DNA of 64,000 nucleotides from Methyloligella sp. (GCA_021604645.1 BQJJ01000010.1:1-64000); one strand, 5' to 3'. Shown: positions 8,197-18,211, counted from the first letter of the stretch. The notes: a model not told the origin generated them from the letters alone. A program made the numbers and translations.

Positions 8197-9344
8197 TTTC
8201 CAATAGCAATTCCTGAAAAGGTTTGATTTAGATGCATGGCATGGATTTGCTCACCATAAGTATTAAAACCGATAACACGATTTTCTCGGTAAATCTGACT
8301 TATTTGCTCCTTACTCTGATTGATCTCAGACATCATACGTCTTAAAACGCAATCAAATCCAAGGATTAGTTGCGGTTGACCAAATTGGGATTTGATTGAA
8401 TCAAATGTGGAATTTATGCCCTTCACCATGTCATCAATGTCTGAAAGTGTAAAAACTATCCCTTCGTCAATCGCACAATAAAAACTGAAAGATCCATCCT
8501 CATTTACATCCTTAATAGATCGCGTATAGCATTGGCCACCAAAACAAACGCACAAAGGGTGTGAAGCAAAACAAAGAAGGTCCAATTCACTTTCTTCTAT
8601 ACCTAAAGCTTGTGCGTAAGCAGTTGCAGCCGGCATAGCATTCAATTCATGAACAATCCTGTTTTCTGGGTCAGCTTTAGTAACAACAAACTTTATAGGT
8701 GTTGGTATAAAACTATCACTCTTAAATATGTGCAGAGAAGGGCGGCTTTCAATAAGCAATAAAGTCGCGGCATCTTTCTCAATCCTACCATCATTAATGA
8801 TGCAGGTTTCTTTGAAATTCAAACCATCAGCTGCAGAACCACCTATCAAGGGAATATCTTTTAAGCCCGAATTTATAGCAGAAACCAATTGTTCTTCTCT
8901 ATAACTCAAGCCATCCACAAGCATCAGAGCAATAGAATGAGGTTTGTCACTATGGCGCATGTCTTGAAATTCTTGAACAGCCTGACTAACCATAGGTTGC
9001 CCTTGGCCGATAGAAAATTCATGTAAATTAGGAATGAAGGTTGCGTTGACCCCAAATTCATGGGCGCAGAAGCCTATCGCGACAATTACACCCTCTGAAA
9101 CACCATTAGGTGTGATTTCACCGGCAGTACTACATCCATATATAGGAGTATCTGTATAATGCTTTTTCAATTCATTTAAAAAAGGGATAGATGCATACTG
9201 AGACGAGAAAAACATTAAAATGAACGCAAAATCATTATTATCGAGTTGCTGCATAATATCATTAGATATGTCTGAAGCGTTATTTTTACTCGATACAGCA
9301 ATTTTGAGGCTATCGACTTGATTCTCAAAAAATGATGATGTCAT
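8193..9344 (-). CDS. FIST domain sensor protein (NosP-like)
   Basis: A 383-residue cytosolic protein with an N-terminal FIST domain (IYGCSTAGEI, GVSEGVIVAIGF, IPLIGGSAADGL) and a C-terminal FIST_C domain (HELNAMPAATAYAQALG, SHPLCVCFGG, ILGFDCVLRR, VIGFNTYGEQ). FIST proteins are signal-binding modules; those paired with soluble hybrid kinases (NosP) bind haem and respond to nitric oxide. It is first in a two-gene operon with the kinase, with a 4-base overlap. Haem or NO binding here is inferred from the pairing, because I cannot assign the haem ligand from sequence alone. Confidence 0.85.
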   Translation of the reverse strand: MTSSFFENQVDSLKIAVSSKNNASDISNDIMQQLDNNDFAFILMFFSSQYASIPFLNELKKHYTDTPIYGCSTAGEITPNGVSEGVIVAIGFCAHEFGVNATFIPNLHEFSIGQGQPMVSQAVQEFQDMRHSDKPHSIALMLVDGLSYREEQLVSAINSGLKDIPLIGGSAADGLNFKETCIINDGRIEKDAATLLLIESRPSLHIFKSDSFIPTPIKFVVTKADPENRIVHELNAMPAATAYAQALGIEESELDLLCFASHPLCVCFGGQCYTRSIKDVNEDGSFSFYCAIDEGIVFTLSDIDDMVKGINSTFDSIKSQFGQPQLILGFDCVLRRMMSEINQSKEQISQIYRENRVIGFNTYGEQIHAMHLNQTFSGIAIGK

Positions 9345-9656
9345 TGAGTGTCTCTATTCAACGGTATTTGGGGCTTGTAGCGCCTAAGACGAAAATTATT
9401 TTTTGTTTTATTTGATAAGTCTGCACAGGATTGAACATAAAGTCCAGTTTTCCCATCTTAGCAAACTGACGTGAAATGAACGAGCCATCCAGAAAAATTG
9501 GGTTAAATCCTACAAATCAAGTCATAAGGATAAAATAATATCAATTACCTCCTTGTCTCTGCTAGAGATTAAGGAGATGTTTCTAAGACGTCCGCTATTT
9601 CAAATTTAATGTAAATTCAGAGCAATTAATGAAGGCTTCTGGATGTGTAGCGTTTA

Positions 9657-9674
9657 TGTGACGAAAGAGTCACA
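9657..9674. promoter_or_regulatory. Perfect inverted repeat, candidate operator
   Basis: TGTGAC (9657-9662) and GTCACA (9669-9674) flank GAAAGA. The half-sites resemble CRP/FNR half-sites, but TGTGA and TCACA are eight bases apart instead of six. It lies about 310 bases upstream of the FIST gene and 600 upstream of the porin. Confidence 0.35.
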
Positions 9675-10182
9675 GCCTCCGATTCTGCAGCTAAAATCAC
9701 CCTAAAAACAAAGACATTTCGAGGTTGTAAACTACCTACCAACTGATAGAAAAGCGCTGCTCTAATAATAATGGTGTAAAAATTATACTAAAGACCAAAG
9801 ATTATCCGGGTACCGCGAAATAAAAATACAAAGGAATCGTTTTTGAAACTTATTCTTAACGGGGAATAGTATCTAAGTCATTGTTTTAAATGTAAAATAT
9901 AGAGATTCGGCTTTATCAACTCACGATTAATAATCACTTAACAAGATGAGTGTAGAATCTATTAACTATATTAAATGGGGATTAAACCCAGGAAGATATT
10001 GCCCTCACAACCTAAAGTAAGTGAGGATAAAGCAGTCTGTAATGATTTTGAGTAGAACTCGCCCGTGTCGAAAATGACACACGAGTGTAATTATTAGCTC
10101 ACAATGTCACAGTTTATGTTTACGAACAGGTCTTGAATGGTTTAAAGATTCTGAACGTGAGGATTTCCGAGGGACGGGGGTC

Positions 10183-10212
10183 GAACGGTTTTTTGTAACC
10201 GAGGGGCCGTTC
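10183..10212 (+). promoter_or_regulatory. Porin leader with two competing hairpins
   Basis: GAACGG (10183-10188) can pair with CCGTTC (10207-10212). Alternatively CGGTT (10186-10190) can pair with AACCG (10197-10201). Both use the same bases, 65-95 bases before the porin ATG. A role in mRNA stability or regulation is possible but unproved. Confidence 0.35.
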
Positions 10213-10277
10213 ATTAGAGTTCACGACTTATATGCATCATAATTATTTGATGCCCGAACAAGAATAGGAGAATAGGA

Positions 10278-11645
10278 ATGATTGGGGGATTAATTAAATC
10301 CAATCGCGTTGCAGCTCTAGCTGGTGCAGGCTTTATCGCCGGCGCTCTTGCTGTAAGCCCTGCACAAGCGGCTGACCTAGGTGGTGACTGCTGTGCAGAT
10401 TTGGAAGAGCGTGTAGCAACTCTTGAAGCTACTACAGCTCGTAAAGGCAATCGTAAAGTTTCTCTAACCATTTCAGGTTGGGTTAACACAGGCCTTTACA
10501 TCTGGGACGATGGCGTTGATTCAGACGCATACGTTGTAACAGATAACGGTAACACATTAGGTACTCGTATCACATTCGCTGGTTCTGCTAAAATTAATAG
10601 CGATTGGTCAGCTGGTTACGCAATCACAATCGAGCCTCAAGACGCTGAAGCTCTTATCGGTGTAACACAACTTAATGACGATGGCGAAGCAGTACCTGGT
10701 ATTGGTGTGCTTGAAAGCTATATGTATGTTAAAAGCGAACAACTTGGTAAACTAAGCTGGGGCCTTCAATCACAAGCAACAGATAACGTGGGTATCGTTG
10801 ACCTTTCTGGTTCAATCTTCTCATCTATCCCAGTTGTCTTCCGTGGTAATGCTTTCCAACTACGTAGCTCAACTGGCGGCTCATTCTCTGCTGCAGGCGC
10901 AAACGCTGCTGGTCTATCAGGTGGTCTTGCTTTCGGTAGTTTGATCAACTGTACAGGTATTGGCTTGGGTATCGGTAACGACTGTAATGGTCTTCTTACA
11001 AACTCAATCAAATATGAATCACCTACAATTTCAGGCTTCACACTTTCTACTTCTTGGGGCGAAGATGATTTTTATGACGTAGCATTGAAATATGCTGGTC
11101 AATTTGGTGACTTTAAAGTTGCTGGTGCAGTTGGTTATACAAATACACAAAGTGATAATGCTAATGGTGTTGGCGCTGCACTTGCAGCTGGAACAGATGT
11201 AGAAATCTATTCATTCGCTGGTTCTATTATGCACGTACCAACAGGTATCTTTGTTAACGTAACTTACGCTTTCGAAGACATCGATTCAATCGGTGGTGTT
11301 AGAGTTGGAACAGGTGCTCTTGCTGGAATGGAAGATTCACCAGACTCAATCTACATCAAAGCTGGTATCAAGCAAAAGTGGAACTCACTTGGCGCGACAG
11401 CTATCTACGGTGAATGGGGTCAATATAACGACCAGTACACTTCAGCTCTGTTTACATCAGGTGTAACAGGTTCAGAAGTTACTCGTTATGGCGCAGCTAT
11501 CCACCAGTGGATTGATGCAGCTTCAATGCAAATGTATGCTAAATGGAATACATTCGAATTTGAAGTTGATGGAACTAACGATCTTGCAACTAGCGGCATC
11601 GAAGATTTCACAGAATTCACAGTTGGTGGCGTAATCTTCTTCTAA
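10278..11645 (+). CDS. Porin_2 family outer-membrane porin (Omp2-like)
   Basis: A 455-residue precursor with a signal peptide ending SPAQA|ADLGG. A short coiled segment (CCADLEERVATLEA) follows, then a glycine- and aromatic-rich beta-barrel that ends in Phe (VGGVIFF), as outer-membrane barrels do. The order of signal, ADLGG start, ERVATLE helix and KVSLTISGWVN strand matches alphaproteobacterial Porin_2 (Omp2a/b) proteins, which form trimeric diffusion channels for small hydrophilic solutes. AGGAG stands nine bases before the ATG. Codons are strongly biased to GGT, CGT, AAC and TTC, unlike most neighbours, which suggests very high expression. A strong terminator follows. Confidence 0.92.
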   Translation: MIGGLIKSNRVAALAGAGFIAGALAVSPAQAADLGGDCCADLEERVATLEATTARKGNRKVSLTISGWVNTGLYIWDDGVDSDAYVVTDNGNTLGTRITFAGSAKINSDWSAGYAITIEPQDAEALIGVTQLNDDGEAVPGIGVLESYMYVKSEQLGKLSWGLQSQATDNVGIVDLSGSIFSSIPVVFRGNAFQLRSSTGGSFSAAGANAAGLSGGLAFGSLINCTGIGLGIGNDCNGLLTNSIKYESPTISGFTLSTSWGEDDFYDVALKYAGQFGDFKVAGAVGYTNTQSDNANGVGAALAAGTDVEIYSFAGSIMHVPTGIFVNVTYAFEDIDSIGGVRVGTGALAGMEDSPDSIYIKAGIKQKWNSLGATAIYGEWGQYNDQYTSALFTSGVTGSEVTRYGAAIHQWIDAASMQMYAKWNTFEFEVDGTNDLATSGIEDFTEFTVGGVIFF

Positions 11646-11678
11646 TCCTAACGGATAGAAATTACGACTAACAAATTG

Positions 11679-11708
11679 AAAGCCACTCCTTCGGGGGTGG
11701 CTTTTTTT
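11679..11708 (+). terminator. Rho-independent terminator of the porin gene
   Basis: AAAGCCAC (11679-11686) pairs with GTGGCTTT (11697-11704) around a CTTCGG-containing loop and runs into seven T residues, about 35 bases after the porin stop. Confidence 0.92.
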
Positions 11709-11912
11709 GTTGTTAGAAGGTTTTCCTCTAAATGAGTGTGGGGGGAATTCTATCTTTTTGATAGTCTCAACAATAAGTAGCATAAGGCTTTCATAGGAAT
11801 TAAAAGATTGTATAGTCCTCGTCATATAAATGAATGCAACAAAAGAGTGTGCTTAATTGACAAGCACTCAACCAACTACAATTATTAATAATGTCTTGGG
11901 GATGCTGAATTG

Positions 11913-12281
11913 ATGACAAGAGTGTTTTTGGTTTTATGGGCTGTAGTTTTATTTAACATTTCACCAGTTTTGGCGAAATCAAAACATAGTTCCAAAGAAA
12001 TTTTATTTGAAAATGATAAAGTGTTGATGCTTCGGAAAGTTTATCCGGCAGGTTCTGAGTCAGGAATGCACACACATATATATCCCTTCAGAACGGTTTA
12101 TTTTATCAAAGGCGGAAAGTTGGAATTAGTTCCAGCAGATAAAACTAAAAAATCAAAAAAACTAGTGGCCGAAGATGGAAGAACATTGTTCTTACCAGCA
12201 ACAACTCACAATGTAAAAAACATAGGTGATACTGAGATAATCGTCATCGAAACAGAGTTAAAATCAAACTGTTCTGATTAG
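11913..12281 (+). CDS. Secreted cupin-domain protein
   Basis: About 122 residues: an N-terminal hydrophobic signal peptide (VFLVLWAVVLFNISPVLA) and one small cupin fold. Cupin motif 1 is seen as GMHTHIYPFRTVYFIKGG and motif 2 as LPATTHNVKNIG. The two His of motif 1 and the His of motif 2 could hold a metal. The ATG at 11913 is preferred to the TTG at 11910. The product is probably periplasmic; its ligand or reaction is unknown. It is convergent with uvrB. Confidence 0.75.
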   Translation: MTRVFLVLWAVVLFNISPVLAKSKHSSKEILFENDKVLMLRKVYPAGSESGMHTHIYPFRTVYFIKGGKLELVPADKTKKSKKLVAEDGRTLFLPATTHNVKNIGDTEIIVIETELKSNCSD

Positions 12282-12311
12282 CAGTTGTACGAAATCCTCT
12301 ATCTAAAGAAG

Positions 12312-14852
12312 TCAAAGACCACTTCTGTGACTTTTACCCTTTTTCGTCCGCGTCCCAGGCTTTCCACCTGAAGAACGCGGCCGTGCTTTCTTGGATAATG
12401 TAGTCTTCTTTTTAGATTTAGATGTTTGCTTAGCATCTGAAATCTCATGATTAGCGTTGGATGCCTCGCCGGTTTCTGGTGAGAAATCTGAAGGCGCACT
12501 AACAAAGCCATCTGAAGCGCGCTTTTTTGCGGATGCTTTGTGGGCATCTAAAGCACCACTACGTGCGGATGTTTCACCCTTAGTAAGAGGTCGTTCAGTA
12601 GTAGAAGGACCCATTTCATCAAGGTTATTCTTTTTTAAGCGAGATTTTCGTTTCTTATCAATAGAAGGAACGGAAAGATCACTGCCAGTAAAACGTTTGG
12701 AAAGAGGATCATTCGCAACCAATAGTTCATGATCTTTCAATCGCTTAATCTCATCTCTAAGACGGGCCGCTTCTTCAAATTCAAGATCTTCTGCAGCCTT
12801 CATCATTTTCTGTTCTAGATCTTGCAGCACAGCCTCAAAATTGTGCCCAACCGTTGCAACATCAGCGAGTGGATCATTGGTATCAGAGGTGACATCTTCA
12901 TCATCGTAAAGGCTATCAAGAATATCGCCTACATTCTTTGCAACTGTTTTAGGTACGATCCCATGTTCAATATTATAAGCAATCTGTTTTTCCCGCCGGC
13001 GATCTGTTTCATCAATGGCTCGTTGCATAGAGCCTGTTACCCGGTCAGCATAAAGAATGACCCGGCCTTCAACATTTCTAGCTGCCCGCCCAATTGTTTG
13101 AACAAGTGATGTCTCAGATCGCAAGAACCCTTCTTTATCAGCATCAAGAATGGCAACAAGTGCACATTCAGGAATATCCAAGCCTTCCCGAAGCAAGTTA
13201 ATACCAATAAGAACATCAAAAGCCCCGAGACGAAGGTCGCGGATAATCTCTATGCGCTCTAAAGTGTCTATATCAGAATGCATATATCGCACGCGAACAC
13301 CCTGATCATGGGCATATTCAGTTAGGTCTTCAGCCATACGTTTGGTTAGGGTCGTGACAAGGCTTCTAAACCCCTTAGCAGCAACGGCTTTGCATTCATC
13401 AATCAGGTCATCAACTTGAGTGCCAGCAGGACGAATAATAATATCAGGATCTGTAAGTCCCGTTGGGCGAATGACTTGCTCAGCGAAAACTCCGTCTGTT
13501 TGCTCAAGCTCCCAATCACCAGGTGTAGCCGAGACAAAAGTGGTCGGTGGGCGCATAGAATCCCATTCAGCAAACCTCATCGGTCGGTTATCAAGACAAG
13601 AGGGCAATCGAAATCCAAAATCTGCAAGTGTGTGTTTTCGTTTAAAGTCACCGCGGAACATAGCATTCAGTTGGCCAACGGTAACGTGACTTTCATCAAC
13701 AAAAACAAGGGCATCATCAGGGAGATATTCAAACAATGTCGGCGGCGGGTCGCCGGGGTTACGACCAGTGAGATAGCGAGAATAATTCTCAATGCCAGCG
13801 CATGACCCTGTTGCTCCCATCATCTCCAGATCAAATGAAACACGTTGTTCTAGGCGCTGTGCTTCAAGTAGCTTGTTGACCTTTTTAAGCTCAGCAAGCC
13901 GCTCTTGGAGTTCTTGTTTAATACCAATCATAGCTTGGTCAAGTGTTGGTTTCGGCGTCACATAGTGCGAGTTCGCATAGAGTTTCACACTCTCAAAACT
14001 ATTAGATTTATGCCCGGTTAAAGGGTCAAATTCTGTCAGCTCTTCAATCTCATCACCAAATAAAGAAATCCGCCAAGCTCTGTCTTCAAGGTGAGCCGGC
14101 CAAATTTCAATCGTATCACCCCGAACACGAAACGTACCTCTGCCAAAAGCCTGATCATTGCGTTTGTAATGGAGAGCGACAATATCTGCGATAAGCTGTT
14201 TGTGTTCAATTCTCTCATTAATAGCAAGCGGCAAAGTCATAGCTGTGTAGGTTTCAACTGAACCGATACCGTAAATACAAGAAACGGACGCAACAATAAT
14301 CACATCATCTCGCTCTAGAAGAGCACGTGTTGCAGCGTGGCGCATCCGGTCAATCTGTTCGTTTACACTTGCTTCTTTTTCAATAAATGTATCAGAGCGA
14401 GGAACATAAGCTTCAGGTTGGTAATAATCATAATAAGAAACAAAATATTCAACCGCATTATCAGGAAAGAAGTTTTTAAATTCTCCGTAAAGTTGGGCCG
14501 CTAAAATTTTATTCGGCGCCAAAATAAGGGCAGGGCGCCCGGTTTGCTCAATCACGTTAGCAATAGAAAACGTCTTACCCGTTCCCGTTGCCCCAAGCAA
14601 AACCTGGCTTTGCTCACCATCAGCTAAACCTTCGACAAGCGTTTTAATCGCTGTAGGCTGGTCACCCTTAGGGGTAAAATCAGACTTAATTTTAAAAGGA
14701 ACGCCGCCTTCAGATTTAACTGGCCGCTCTGGCCTGTGCGGCACATAAGGAGCCAATCGCTCTTCATGACAAAGAGGATGTGTGTCAAGCAGTGGTTGAG
14801 ATACAGTCGCAATCTCTGAAGGTTTGGTCTTTATAGTACGTGATTTAGCCAT
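12312..14852 (-). CDS. uvrB: UvrABC excision nuclease subunit B
   Basis: DNA damage-verification helicase of nucleotide excision repair. It shows Walker A GATGTGKT, the beta-hairpin [12 protein letters not shown], the helicase box VFVDESHVT, motif VI region GRAARN, and the C-terminal UVR motif ([24 protein letters not shown]) that contacts UvrC. The ATG at 14852 (846 residues) is preferred over a TTG at 14888. Classical UvrB is about 670 residues; here roughly 120 extra residues follow the UVR motif, ending in a lysine-rich tail. The DNA for residues about 757-811 contains degenerate copies of the small palindromic repeat found between genes elsewhere, so part of the tail may derive from repeat insertion. 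Confidence 0.96.
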   Translation of the reverse strand: MAKSRTIKTKPSEIATVSQPLLDTHPLCHEERLAPYVPHRPERPVKSEGGVPFKIKSDFTPKGDQPTAIKTLVEGLADGEQSQVLLGATGTGKTFSIANVIEQTGRPALILAPNKILAAQLYGEFKNFFPDNAVEYFVSYYDYYQPEAYVPRSDTFIEKEASVNEQIDRMRHAATRALLERDDVIIVASVSCIYGIGSVETYTAMTLPLAINERIEHKQLIADIVALHYKRNDQAFGRGTFRVRGDTIEIWPAHLEDRAWRISLFGDEIEELTEFDPLTGHKSNSFESVKLYANSHYVTPKPTLDQAMIGIKQELQERLAELKKVNKLLEAQRLEQRVSFDLEMMGATGSCAGIENYSRYLTGRNPGDPPPTLFEYLPDDALVFVDESHVTVGQLNAMFRGDFKRKHTLADFGFRLPSCLDNRPMRFAEWDSMRPPTTFVSATPGDWELEQTDGVFAEQVIRPTGLTDPDIIIRPAGTQVDDLIDECKAVAAKGFRSLVTTLTKRMAEDLTEYAHDQGVRVRYMHSDIDTLERIEIIRDLRLGAFDVLIGINLLREGLDIPECALVAILDADKEGFLRSETSLVQTIGRAARNVEGRVILYADRVTGSMQRAIDETDRRREKQIAYNIEHGIVPKTVAKNVGDILDSLYDDEDVTSDTNDPLADVATVGHNFEAVLQDLEQKMMKAAEDLEFEEAARLRDEIKRLKDHELLVANDPLSKRFTGSDLSVPSIDKKRKSRLKKNNLDEMGPSTTERPLTKGETSARSGALDAHKASAKKRASDGFVSAPSDFSPETGEASNANHEISDAKQTSKSKKKTTLSKKARPRSSGGKPGTRTKKGKSHRSGL
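12420..12590 (+). repeat. Degenerate small palindromic repeats inside the uvrB coding tail
   Basis: On the plus strand (antisense to uvrB) the family landmarks recur. GCGGATGCTTTGTGGGCATC (12529-12548) is a near-perfect GATGC/GCATC hairpin followed by TAAAGCACCACTA. TCTGAAGGCGCACTAAC and TCTGAAGCGCGCTTTTTT, at about 12487-12526, are two tails. GATGTTTGCTTAGCATCTGA (12421-12440) is a looser hairpin. The reading frame of uvrB stays open through all of them. Confidence 0.6.
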
Positions 14853-15079
14853 GTATAAGAATATGGTATGACAGTGGGCTTGAAACAAGAGAAAAATAAT
14901 AAAAATTGAGTGATTAAACGTGCCAATTTTTCTGTTGTTATAAATTAATAAACTGGATCAGATTTTATAAAACAAGGGCTGTCATTGGACGTCAAATCAT
15001 TTAAAATGCAGCTCATGTCTTAAAGCATATCCCCCAAATTTAGGGCCTGTAATAGAGAACAACATATAGGGTAGGAATA

Positions 15080-16141
15080 ATGAGAACAGTTAAGCCAAAC
15101 AAACTGAAGAATATATTCAAATTTTTATCTCTACTTACTCTTTTCGCTCTTGCCCTTACTCAACAAACATCAAACGCCCTTGCAGGGAACCCATCATATA
15201 ATTGCGGAGGACGACTTACCGCAAATGAAAGGTTGATTTGTTCAAGAAATGATCTCTCTGAATTAGATAGAGAAGTGTCAGATGCCTTTTATGAGCTCAC
15301 GGCACTCCTCAATAGAGCAGCAGCAAATTTGGTTAGAAAAGACCAATCTAGATGGCTTAAACAACGACAGAAATGCAAACGAAACATCGCTTGCACAAGA
15401 AATCTCTATTTGCTCCGCCTTGATGAGTTGGCAAATAGTTTAAGTGAACAACGCGCCTACAGAAATCCTCCTAAAAAGGAAGAGAGAGATCGCCAAAATA
15501 ATGATAAAGTGAATTGTGCGTTGTCTGGTCAATACCATTTCCAGGGCGGTTGCGTAAATGAATGCCCACCTGATTGGGTTGCCGAACCTCGTGGTAAATT
15601 TTGTCGCAGAATGTCAGATGAAGAACGTGATGGCAGTTTATGCAGCCCTGGCTTCACCAATGTTCGAGGTAAATGCATACACAATTCTGACCTTCATAAA
15701 AAAAAGAAGCCGCAAAATACCAAACATAGAGGGCCAATACCAAATGGCATATACGGTATTTACGTTCTCTCTCATGGTGATAGCTTGAGAGTTGATCATA
15801 CAGCAGACAAGCTTCTCTATACCCAACACAAATCAGGCAACCCAAATGATCCAAAACAACCATTTCGTCTAACTTATCATAAAGGCTCCTATATCATCAC
15901 TGATATCAAAAGTGGTCTAAGGTTACATGCCGACGGAAATGGAGATTGGAAAGTCTCATTAAGATACCAACCAAAAGATGACTTTACCAAATTCAATATA
16001 ACTCCGGCCAACGAAGGATGTTTTTTCATTCAAACTGAAGCCTCTGCCAATTATTGGATATGGGAACCTAATTCACAGGTCATCCAGGTGCGCCCACAAA
16101 GCGCGGGCGAGGAAAGCATGTTTTGCTTCTTAAAGCAGTAA
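15080..16141 (+). CDS. Secreted protein with LprI/DUF1311-like domain and C-terminal beta-rich domain
   Basis: A 353-residue precursor with a hydrophobic signal peptide (about residues 14-35). Residues 42-120 resemble the LprI N-terminal/DUF1311 fold (YNCGGRLTANERLICSR, DLSELDREVSDAFYEL, DQSRWLKQRQKCKRN), known from lysozyme-inhibitor-like periplasmic proteins. A cysteine-rich middle part (CALSGQY, GGCVNECPPDW, LCSPGFTNVRGKC) follows. The last 130 residues are beta-rich with repeated units (GIYGIYVLSHGDSLRV, GSYIITDIKSGLRL, CFFIQTEASANYWIW) suggestive of a ricin-type trefoil. I infer an envelope role. It ends seven bases before chrA. Confidence 0.65.
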   Translation: MRTVKPNKLKNIFKFLSLLTLFALALTQQTSNALAGNPSYNCGGRLTANERLICSRNDLSELDREVSDAFYELTALLNRAAANLVRKDQSRWLKQRQKCKRNIACTRNLYLLRLDELANSLSEQRAYRNPPKKEERDRQNNDKVNCALSGQYHFQGGCVNECPPDWVAEPRGKFCRRMSDEERDGSLCSPGFTNVRGKCIHNSDLHKKKKPQNTKHRGPIPNGIYGIYVLSHGDSLRVDHTADKLLYTQHKSGNPNDPKQPFRLTYHKGSYIITDIKSGLRLHADGNGDWKVSLRYQPKDDFTKFNITPANEGCFFIQTEASANYWIWEPNSQVIQVRPQSAGEESMFCFLKQ

Positions 16142-16148
16142 TCAAAAA

Positions 16149-17441
16149 ATGGAAAAGTCGCTGAACAACTCCCAATTTGCGCCAGAAACTTTCAGAGAAT
16201 TCTTCCAAATCTTCCTGAAGGTTGGTCTACTCTCTTTTGGTGGACCAGCTGCGCAGATCTCTATGATGCACCGCATTTTAGTTGATGAAACCAAATGGCT
16301 AAAGGAACAACAATTTTTAAATGCCCTTAGTTTTTGTATGTTCCTTCCCGGCCCTGAAGCCATGCAATTGGCTACCTATGCAGGTTGGCGTTTAAAAGGC
16401 GTCATTGGCGGCCTAGTCGCGGGGTTGTTGTTCGTAATGCCAGGCGCACTCGTTATGCTCGCGCTCGCCATCATCTATGCTCACTTTGGCAACCTCAGCA
16501 TCATAAATACGCTTTTCCTCGGCATTAAAGCGGCCGTTTTGATCATCGTGATTGAAGCGCTCATGCGCGTATCAAATAAAGCGCTAAAAAATAAAGCCAG
16601 TTGGGTGCTGGCAGCTGCAGCTTTCATCGGTATCTTTTTCTTAAAACTACCATATCCGCTGATTGTCTTATTAGCTGCCGCCTACGGATTTTTCTTTATG
16701 GCGAAAGAGACAGAAGAGGCGACAGAGGTAAATCAGAAACCTGTGGCTCATCTAAAAACTATAATGACCATAGCAGCAGGGCTGTCCATCTGGGCACTTC
16801 CATTCATCATCCTGTCGATGACTTCCTCAGCTTCAATTCTAACTGACATAGGCACTTTCTTTTCAAAATTAGCCATTGTCACCTTTGGCGGGGCCTATGC
16901 TGTCTTGGCTTATATGGGGCAAGATGTCGTCAGCCAATATGGTTGGTTAAGCCCAGGACAAATGATGGACGGTCTCGGCCTAGCTGAGACAACACCAGGT
17001 CCGTTAATCTTAGTTACAGAATTCGTAGGCTTTCTAGCTGGTTTTAAAGAAGGCGGTTTATGGCTGGGTATAAGCGGCGCTTTGATGACCCTTTGGGTCA
17101 CCTTTGTCCCTTGTTTCTTATGGATTTTCGCGGGCGCCCCTTATATCGAATGGATCTCGGCCCAGCCAAGATTAAGCGGAGCACTAAACGCAATTACAGC
17201 CGCTGTCGTTGGCGTCATTCTTAACCTCTCCATTTGGTTCGGGCTTCACGTGTTCTTTGTAAAAGTCATCCCCACGAGCTATGGGCCAGTTACCCTCTGG
17301 CAACCAGACTTGTCATCATTAAACTGGCAAGTGGTCGCCCTCTCATGTTTGTGCGGGCTGCTCCTCTTAAAATTCCACTGGGGCATTACCCGTGTACTGC
17401 TCACCTCAGCTACGGTGGCTTTTGGCTTGTCTCTCTTGTAG
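16149..17441 (+). CDS. chrA: ChrA family chromate transporter
   Basis: A 430-residue inner-membrane protein of the CHR family, full-length with two homologous halves. The N-terminal half has FLKVGLLSFGGPAAQI and FLPGPEAMQLATYAG. The C-terminal half has VTFGGAYAVLAYMGQ and LAETTPGPLILVTEFVGFLAG. Characterised members export chromate, sometimes with sulfate exchange. It follows the LprI-like gene by seven bases and precedes an RDD protein gene. Substrate specificity is not proven by sequence. Confidence 0.92.
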   Translation: MEKSLNNSQFAPETFREFFQIFLKVGLLSFGGPAAQISMMHRILVDETKWLKEQQFLNALSFCMFLPGPEAMQLATYAGWRLKGVIGGLVAGLLFVMPGALVMLALAIIYAHFGNLSIINTLFLGIKAAVLIIVIEALMRVSNKALKNKASWVLAAAAFIGIFFLKLPYPLIVLLAAAYGFFFMAKETEEATEVNQKPVAHLKTIMTIAAGLSIWALPFIILSMTSSASILTDIGTFFSKLAIVTFGGAYAVLAYMGQDVVSQYGWLSPGQMMDGLGLAETTPGPLILVTEFVGFLAGFKEGGLWLGISGALMTLWVTFVPCFLWIFAGAPYIEWISAQPRLSGALNAITAAVVGVILNLSIWFGLHVFFVKVIPTSYGPVTLWQPDLSSLNWQVVALSCLCGLLLLKFHWGITRVLLTSATVAFGLSLL

Positions 17442-17482
17442 AAAAATTGTTTGATGTAATTTCTAATATCACGGAAAAAACG

Positions 17483-18211
17483 ATGAATAATAATGAACCG
17501 TCACCTGGAAAAACATACTTTGCAAACTACTCAAGAAGAATTCAGGCTGCGCTCCTTGATGGCATAATTTTAGTAATCTTTTTCGTGGGTTTAATAGTCC
17601 TGGCGTCAAATGTTGAGTTAAGCCAATGGATGAAAATTAGTTTATTCATGTTAGTAGGATTGTTATTCGAACCCTTACTGGTATCAATGACAGGTGCCAG
17701 TCTTGGTCACCATTACAAAGGACTAAGGGTTGAAAAAGATGGTGACGGGAGAAACCTAAACATTTTTGAGGCTCTGTTCCGGTTTCTCATTAAAAGTGTT
17801 TTAGGTACTTTTTCACTCGTGTTTTTTTTAATAACCAAACGACATAAAGCATTGCATGATATGGTTGTTAATTCAGTCGTTGTGATGAATAAAGTATCTA
17901 TCAAAAAAGGTTTTAAGGGCACATCAGAGCGGGTCATCGAGGAAAGCGGATTTAAAAATGCTTCAAAATTAAGAAGAGGGATGATGATTTGTCTCTATAC
18001 TTTCTTACTGTTAATTCTTACGGGCCTGCTAAGTTATAGCTTAACGTCTATGGACTGTTTTAATTATAACCGTTGTTCAGCACTAGATAATGGAATAGAG
18101 AGTTTAATTGGTTTGGTTTTCACAGGACTATTTCTCATAATCGTTTATTACGGTTGGCACAGTCGATTACTCGGTTGTCGTCGGACAAAAATTGAGAATG
18201 AACACACGTGA
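17483..18211 (+). CDS. RDD family membrane protein
   Basis: About 242 residues, starting at the ATG at 17483; the longer open frame overlaps chrA and its extra part looks non-coding. The RDD pattern is seen as NYSRRIQAALLDGIIL, GASLGHHYKGLRV and KRHKALHDMVVNSVVV, with about three membrane segments. Two further segments follow (MMICLYTFLLLILTGLLSY and LVFTGLFLIIVYYG). RDD proteins are inner-membrane proteins of mostly unknown role, some with Na+/H+ antiport activity. The stop codon touches that of the convergent MarR gene. Confidence 0.8.
   Translation: MNNNEPSPGKTYFANYSRRIQAALLDGIILVIFFVGLIVLASNVELSQWMKISLFMLVGLLFEPLLVSMTGASLGHHYKGLRVEKDGDGRNLNIFEALFRFLIKSVLGTFSLVFFLITKRHKALHDMVVNSVVVMNKVSIKKGFKGTSERVIEESGFKNASKLRRGMMICLYTFLLLILTGLLSYSLTSMDCFNYNRCSALDNGIESLIGLVFTGLFLIIVYYGWHSRLLGCRRTKIENEHT

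Larger units (their letters stand above)
9345..10277. other. Long intergenic region upstream of the porin and FIST genes
   Basis: About 930 bases without a supportable gene. It contains the divergent promoters, a perfect inverted repeat at 9657-9674 and a hairpin-forming porin leader at 10183-10212, listed separately. Confidence 0.5.

Noticed and set aside
9657-9674. Inverted repeat as a CRP/FNR site
   Set aside because: TGTGA and TCACA are eight bases apart, not six, so only a generic operator candidate was kept.
17234-17482. N-terminal extension of the RDD protein overlapping chrA
   Set aside because: The extra 83 residues are chrA DNA in another frame; the RDD pattern starts after the ATG at 17483.
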